Shown here piece by piece: positions 60,415 to 64,000 of a stretch of DNA of 64,000 bases. The DNA comes from Ancylomarina euxina (GTDB lineage Bacteria; Bacteroidota; Bacteroidia; Bacteroidales; Marinifilaceae). The DNA is taken from contig NZ_QQWG01000002.1 in the NCBI RefSeq assembly GCF_003863355.1, positions 62,001 through 126,000 of the forward strand, given 5' to 3'. A program made the position numbers and the translations under genes. Below the pieces are notes generated by a model. That model searched no databases. It saw only the letters and a list, made by a program, of their open reading frames with translations, and was not told where the DNA came from. The stretch's first letter is position 1, and every line of letters starts with the position of its first letter.

Positions 60415-60440
60415 TTTGATATTGAATTTAAGTTTGAACT

Positions 60441-61889
60441 GTGATTAGAAAAAAAATAATATTCAACATCCTTGGAAAACTATTGGTTGGAGAAAGTGTC
60501 TTTCTGTTTCTTTCTTTATTGGTTTCTCTTATCTATCAAGAATCCGATACAATAGCTTTTCTTTATTCTGGTCTGATCACTTTTGCAGTGGGAGGATTGA
60601 GTTATTTGTCCTCGAAAGGCGTCAAAAAAGATATGGGAAAGCGTGAAGGCTACATCATTGTTAGTCTTGTATGGGTTGTATTTTCGATTTTTGGGTGTTT
60701 ACCCTATTTGTTTGGTGGATATATTCCATCGGTTACGGATGCTTTTTTCGAAACCATGTCTGGTTTTACTACCACAGGTTCATCTATTTTAAATAATATT
60801 GAGGCATTGCCACATGGTATTTTGTTTTGGCGATCTTTAACTCAGTGGCTCGGAGGAATGGGAATTATTGTGATGTTCTTAGCCATTCTACCAACCCTTG
60901 GTATTGGTGGTCGTGAGCTTTTTATTGCAGAAGTTCCTGGACCTGCTCCTGATAAATTGACACCTAGAATTAAAGAAACTGCTCGCAATCTTTGGGGGTT
61001 ATATGCCTTTTTTACTCTTGTTGAATGTATTTTATTGATGCTTGGTGGCATGACCTTTTTCGATGCGATAAACCATTCATTAACAACGATGGCAACTGGT
61101 GGTTATTCAACCAAACAGGCTAGTGTTGGTTATTTCGATTCAGCTTATCTTCAGTATGTTATTATTGCTTTCATGTTTATTGCTGGAACCAACTTCACTC
61201 TGTCTTATGCGGTGGTTACGGGTCGATTTCGTAAGGTGTTAAAGGATGAAGAATTCCGATTTTATTCCTATGTCGTTTTGTTATTCACGGTCATAATTAC
61301 AACTGGAATCCTTATAACGTCAAATATGGGTTACGAGCAAGCTTTTCGTGATGCTCTATTTACTGTCGTATCTATTATAACAACAACCGGTTATGCAACG
61401 GCTGATTATTTGTTATGGATGCCCTTTTTAGGTATGCTAATTTTTGTATTGATGTTTGTAGGTGGCTCTGCTGGCTCTACGGGTGGAGGTGTGAAAGTTG
61501 TGAGAATACTACTTTTATTCAAGAACAGTTTTTATGAGTTAAAGCGATTGATTCATCCCAATGCTGTTATTCCAACACGATATAATCAGCGAGTAGTTGA
61601 CGAACGTACGGTGACAAATATCCTTGCCTTTTTTGTTTTTTATATCATCATCTTCATGTTTTCAACTGTGGTGATGTCTTTTTGGAGTGCAGATATTTTC
61701 TCAGCCTTAAGTGCTGTGGCAACCACCTTAGGAAATATTGGCCCTGGATTTAGTGAGATTGGTCCGATGGAAAATTTTTCAAAATTGCCAGATTTTGCGA
61801 AATGGTTCCTCTCTTTCCTAATGCTATTGGGTCGATTAGAACTCTTTACTGTTTTGGTATTATTCTCGCCTTCTTTTTGGAAAGAATAG
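60441..61889 (+). CDS. trkH: Trk/Ktr-family potassium transporter TrkH
   Basis: A 482-residue inner-membrane potassium transporter with four repeated M1-P-M2 units. Selectivity-filter-type loops are seen at ETMSGFTTTGSSIL, TTMATGGYSTKQASVGY, SIITTTGYATADY and VATTLGNIGPGFSEIG, each with the conserved Gly, and GGSAGSTGGGVKVVRILLLFKNS in the intramembrane loop. It starts with GTG at 60441 (MIRKKIIFNILGKLLVGESVF); no nearby ATG gives the same complete N-terminus. It is coupled to trkA and ends in a terminator. Identification is certain. Confidence 0.96.
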   Translation: MIRKKIIFNILGKLLVGESVFLFLSLLVSLIYQESDTIAFLYSGLITFAVGGLSYLSSKGVKKDMGKREGYIIVSLVWVVFSIFGCLPYLFGGYIPSVTDAFFETMSGFTTTGSSILNNIEALPHGILFWRSLTQWLGGMGIIVMFLAILPTLGIGGRELFIAEVPGPAPDKLTPRIKETARNLWGLYAFFTLVECILLMLGGMTFFDAINHSLTTMATGGYSTKQASVGYFDSAYLQYVIIAFMFIAGTNFTLSYAVVTGRFRKVLKDEEFRFYSYVVLLFTVIITTGILITSNMGYEQAFRDALFTVVSIITTTGYATADYLLWMPFLGMLIFVLMFVGGSAGSTGGGVKVVRILLLFKNSFYELKRLIHPNAVIPTRYNQRVVDERTVTNILAFFVFYIIIFMFSTVVMSFWSADIFSALSAVATTLGNIGPGFSEIGPMENFSKLPDFAKWFLSFLMLLGRLELFTVLVLFSPSFWKE

Positions 61890-61911
61890 ATAATGTTAAA
61901 TCTAGAATATA

Positions 61912-61942
61912 AAAAATGCAGCTCAATAGGCTGCATTTTTGG
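61912..61942 (+). terminator. Terminator of trkA-trkH
   Basis: AAAATGCAGC and GCTGCATTTT pair around TCAATAG, followed by T. Placed between convergent genes, it may also serve the methyltransferase gene at 61962. Confidence 0.8.
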
Positions 61943-61961
61943 ATTATAATAGTTTTCAATT

Positions 61962-62729
61962 TTATAATTGACGCCTTCTGAATTCAGAGCAAACAATAGA
62001 ACAGGCTACTGATACGTTTAATGATTCTGATGTAGCTTGATCGCTAGGGAAATTTGGAATAAATAATTTTTGGCTCACAAGGGGTTTCAATACCGCAGAG
62101 ATACCTTTGCCTTCGTTGCCCATAATAATAAAACCTTTTGTACTGAGATCACTTTTATAAATTGTTTCTCCTTCAAGAAAAGTCCCATATACAGGGAAAT
62201 TTGAAGATCCGAATTCATCTACAAGTAGTTGTAAATCTGTGTAGATGACTTTGACACGAGCTAATGCCCCCATAGTCGCTTGAATAACTTTTGGGTTGTA
62301 TAAATCGACTGTATTTTTGGAGCAGAAAATATGCTGAATACCAAACCAATCAGCGATTCGAACAATCGTTCCTAAATTACCAGGGTCTTGCACATCATCA
62401 AGCAAAATAGATAAAGACTGATTAATCTCTTTTTTATCAAAGTCTGAATTTGGAATCTTGAAAACCCCGATGATATCAGAAGGTGTTTTTAGACTACTAA
62501 TTTTTTTAAGATCTGAAGCATCACATTCAATGATTTCAGTTTTTATATTGTACTCTGGAAGATCACTTATAATCGCTTGTTTAGTGTGAATGATATACTT
62601 GGTTTCAAGTTTCGATTCTAATAAATCTGTGATTAATTTATATCCCTCAGCAACAAAAAGTTGATGTTGATCTCTAAATTTCTTTTTCTGTAAACTACTA
62701 ATGAGTTTAATCTGATTTTTTGAAAGCAC
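61962..62729 (-). CDS. SpoU/TrmH-family rRNA 2'-O-methyltransferase (RlmB-like)
   Basis: A 255-residue SPOUT methyltransferase. It has an N-terminal RNA-binding substrate domain (KLISSLQKKKFRDQHQLFVAEGYKLITDLLES) and the trefoil-knot domain with motif 1 LLDDVQDPGNLGTIVRIADWFGI (conserved Asn and Arg), motif 2 FIIMGNEGKGIS and motif 3 SLNVSVACSIVCSEFRRRQ. These bind S-adenosylmethionine in the deep knot. The exact RNA target is not predictable; a 23S rRNA ribose is likely by family. It is divergent from the BamA/TamA-family gene and convergent with trkH. ATG at 62729. Confidence 0.94.
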   Translation of the reverse strand: MLSKNQIKLISSLQKKKFRDQHQLFVAEGYKLITDLLESKLETKYIIHTKQAIISDLPEYNIKTEIIECDASDLKKISSLKTPSDIIGVFKIPNSDFDKKEINQSLSILLDDVQDPGNLGTIVRIADWFGIQHIFCSKNTVDLYNPKVIQATMGALARVKVIYTDLQLLVDEFGSSNFPVYGTFLEGETIYKSDLSTKGFIIMGNEGKGISAVLKPLVSQKLFIPNFPSDQATSESLNVSVACSIVCSEFRRRQL

Positions 62730-62748
62730 AATAATTGGATTGAATTTT

Positions 62749-62797
62749 TATCTTTGAAATACGATTCAGGCTAAAATGTTCTTGAAGATAAGTATCT
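62749..62797 (+). promoter_or_regulatory. Two -7 elements upstream of the BamA/TamA-family gene
   Basis: TATCTTTG occurs twice on the plus strand, at 62749-62756 and 62790-62797, both exact TAnnTTTG matches. The second leaves a leader of about 30 bases before the TTG start at 62833. Neither has an obvious -33 box. Confidence 0.55.
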
Positions 62798-62832
62798 TTG
62801 TAAAATTCGTAACTACTAATACAATACTCTAC

Positions 62833-64000
62833 TTGAAACCTAATCATAAATACAAAAATAGTTATTTTTTTCTATCCTTAATCTTTGCCATATTTTTACT
62901 TATGGGAGCCGTGTCTTGCTCTACCACTAAGTATGTGGGGGATAATGAATATCTTTTAAGTAAGGTGAGTGTTAAAGTTGATGATAAAAATATTTCATCA
63001 AGCGAACTTAATCAAAATATTAAACAACAACCGAATATTAAGATTCTTGGTATCTGGAAGTTCCATCTGGGTTTATATAATCTTTCCGGGAAAAATAAAA
63101 AGAAAGGCATTAATAAGTGGTTAAGTCGAATTGGAGAGGAACCCGTTATTTATGAAGACTATCAAACTCAGAGATCAAAAGTTCAACTGGGTATTTATTT
63201 GAGAAAAAAAGGGTACTATAATGCAACTATTGAAGATACTGTAGTTTTTCGCAGAAAAAAGGCTAAGCTAAGATTCAAAATTACATCAGGAGAACCTTAT
63301 CGATTTGGAAGTATTTTCAATGAAAAGGCAGCTTTACCTCGTAATTTTATTTCTCCATATCAAAATATTAAAGAAATAAGTGATAGTTCGCTCATTAGAC
63401 AATATTTGGTTGCAGCCTCTGTTAATAGTAAAATTAAAACTGGGCAGAACGTAGATTCTGATATTTTGGGAAAAGAACGCGATCGCATTTCAAAGTTAAT
63501 GAAGAATAAAGGGTATTTCAACTTTTCAAAGGAATACATCCATTTTATGATGGATAGTGTGGGGAAGGATCATCAGATGGATGTTTTTGTTGGGATTAAG
63601 AAGCCTCAGTCTTCCAATGTTGAGCGTAAGTACCGCATTAGATCTATCATCGTTAATTCCGATTACGATCCTAAGCCTATGTTATTGAACGACTCAGTAT
63701 ATTTAAGTAAGCTTGATACATTGAATCTAGGTAATTGCCAATTTATTTATACAGAGAAACTGAATATTAAACCCGATGTTATTATTAACTCATTGGGCTT
63801 TCAACCTGGCAGTCTCTATAATTTATCAGAGGTTGAGTACTCATACAGAAGATTGCAGGCCTTAAATCAATACAAGTTTGTAAATATTCGATTTGAAGTT
63901 GATACTGAAGCGGAAAATGAACTTGAAGGTAGTTTGAACTGTTTTATTCAACTATCGCCTCATAAAAGACAAGCTTATACGGTTGAACTTGAAGGAACCA
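62833..64000 (+). CDS. BamA/TamA-family outer-membrane assembly lipoprotein, N-terminal part (cut by window end)
   Basis: The frame is open to the window end. From the TTG at 62833 it reads MKPNHKYKNSYFFLSLIFAIFLLMGAVSC, a good lipoprotein signal, then CSTTKYVGDNEYLLSKVSVKVDDKNI, the typical opening of Bacteroidota BamA/TamA-like lipoproteins, and POTRA-like units (RKKGYYNATIEDTVVFRRKKAKLRFKITSGEPYRFGSI; LMKNKGYFNFSKEYIHF; LGFQPGSLYNLSEVEYSYRRLQALNQYKFVNIRFEV). An in-frame ATG at 62776 is possible but would add 19 residues and overlap the second promoter element. About 390 codons are visible; the barrel lies outside. Expected role: insertion or export of outer-membrane proteins. Confidence 0.88.
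   Translation, partial: MKPNHKYKNSYFFLSLIFAIFLLMGAVSCSTTKYVGDNEYLLSKVSVKVDDKNISSSELNQNIKQQPNIKILGIWKFHLGLYNLSGKNKKKGINKWLSRIGEEPVIYEDYQTQRSKVQLGIYLRKKGYYNATIEDTVVFRRKKAKLRFKITSGEPYRFGSIFNEKAALPRNFISPYQNIKEISDSSLIRQYLVAASVNSKIKTGQNVDSDILGKERDRISKLMKNKGYFNFSKEYIHFMMDSVGKDHQMDVFVGIKKPQSSNVERKYRIRSIIVNSDYDPKPMLLNDSVYLSKLDTLNLGNCQFIYTEKLNIKPDVIINSLGFQPGSLYNLSEVEYSYRRLQALNQYKFVNIRFEVDTEAENELEGSLNCFIQLSPHKRQAYTVELEGT

Overview
The window is 64 kb of AT-rich chromosome from a member of the Bacteroidota, most likely a marine or sediment anaerobe or facultative anaerobe of the order Marinilabiliales. The evidence is a SusC/SusD polysaccharide-utilisation locus, promoters of the Bacteroidota -7 type (TAnnTTTG) in front of several genes, almost no Shine-Dalgarno sequences, a short RpoD-type sigma factor without region 1.1, a Rho factor with a long disordered insert, and a tmRNA whose tag reads GENNYALAA. 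The genus is an inference.

Layout. 1-7.1 kb (minus strand): N-terminal half of pyruvate phosphate dikinase, a dihydroorotate-dehydrogenase-like protein, a His-rich lipoprotein and pyruvate:ferredoxin oxidoreductase, which together mark fermentative pyruvate metabolism. 7.2-13.8 kb: a DUF4143-type ATPase, rho, an RpoD-like sigma factor, ribulose-phosphate 3-epimerase and an AlaDH/PNT-type dehydrogenase. 13.9-14.35 kb: ssrA (tmRNA). 14.7-32.5 kb: a polysaccharide-utilisation locus, all on the minus strand (DUF4493-like lipoprotein, SusC, SusD, GH144-type glucanase, duplicated glycan-binding lipoprotein, GH3, GH97, sodium/sugar symporter), divergent from a membrane-spanning Reg_prop/Y_Y_Y/HTH regulator. 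The GH144+GH3 pair suggests beta-1,2-glucan as substrate. 32.7-39.4 kb: an FUSC membrane protein, an ECF sigma operon, a PD40 exported protein and a BlaI/BlaR-type pair controlled by three evenly phased operators.

39.4-46.1 kb is an accessory region. It holds an FKBP lipoprotein, a two-gene unknown operon, dispersed palindromic repeats, a tandem array of about 197-bp units in which one unit carries a DUF559 nuclease gene between inverted repeats while the others are empty, a cluster of five hairpins, and three orphan proteins. The nuclease element is the best candidate here for an undescribed system.

46.1-64 kb returns to conserved chromosome: a class III adenylate/guanylate cyclase, an RND efflux operon whose outer-membrane gene is a fusion of a substrate-binding-like domain to TolC, then ruvX, def, comEC, an unknown beta-barrel protein, trkA-trkH (potassium uptake), a SpoU rRNA methyltransferase and the first part of a BamA/TamA-family lipoprotein cut by the window end.

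Positions were counted by hand from the printed sequence, so short sites may be off by a base or two. No database search was possible; all family names rest on recognised motifs.
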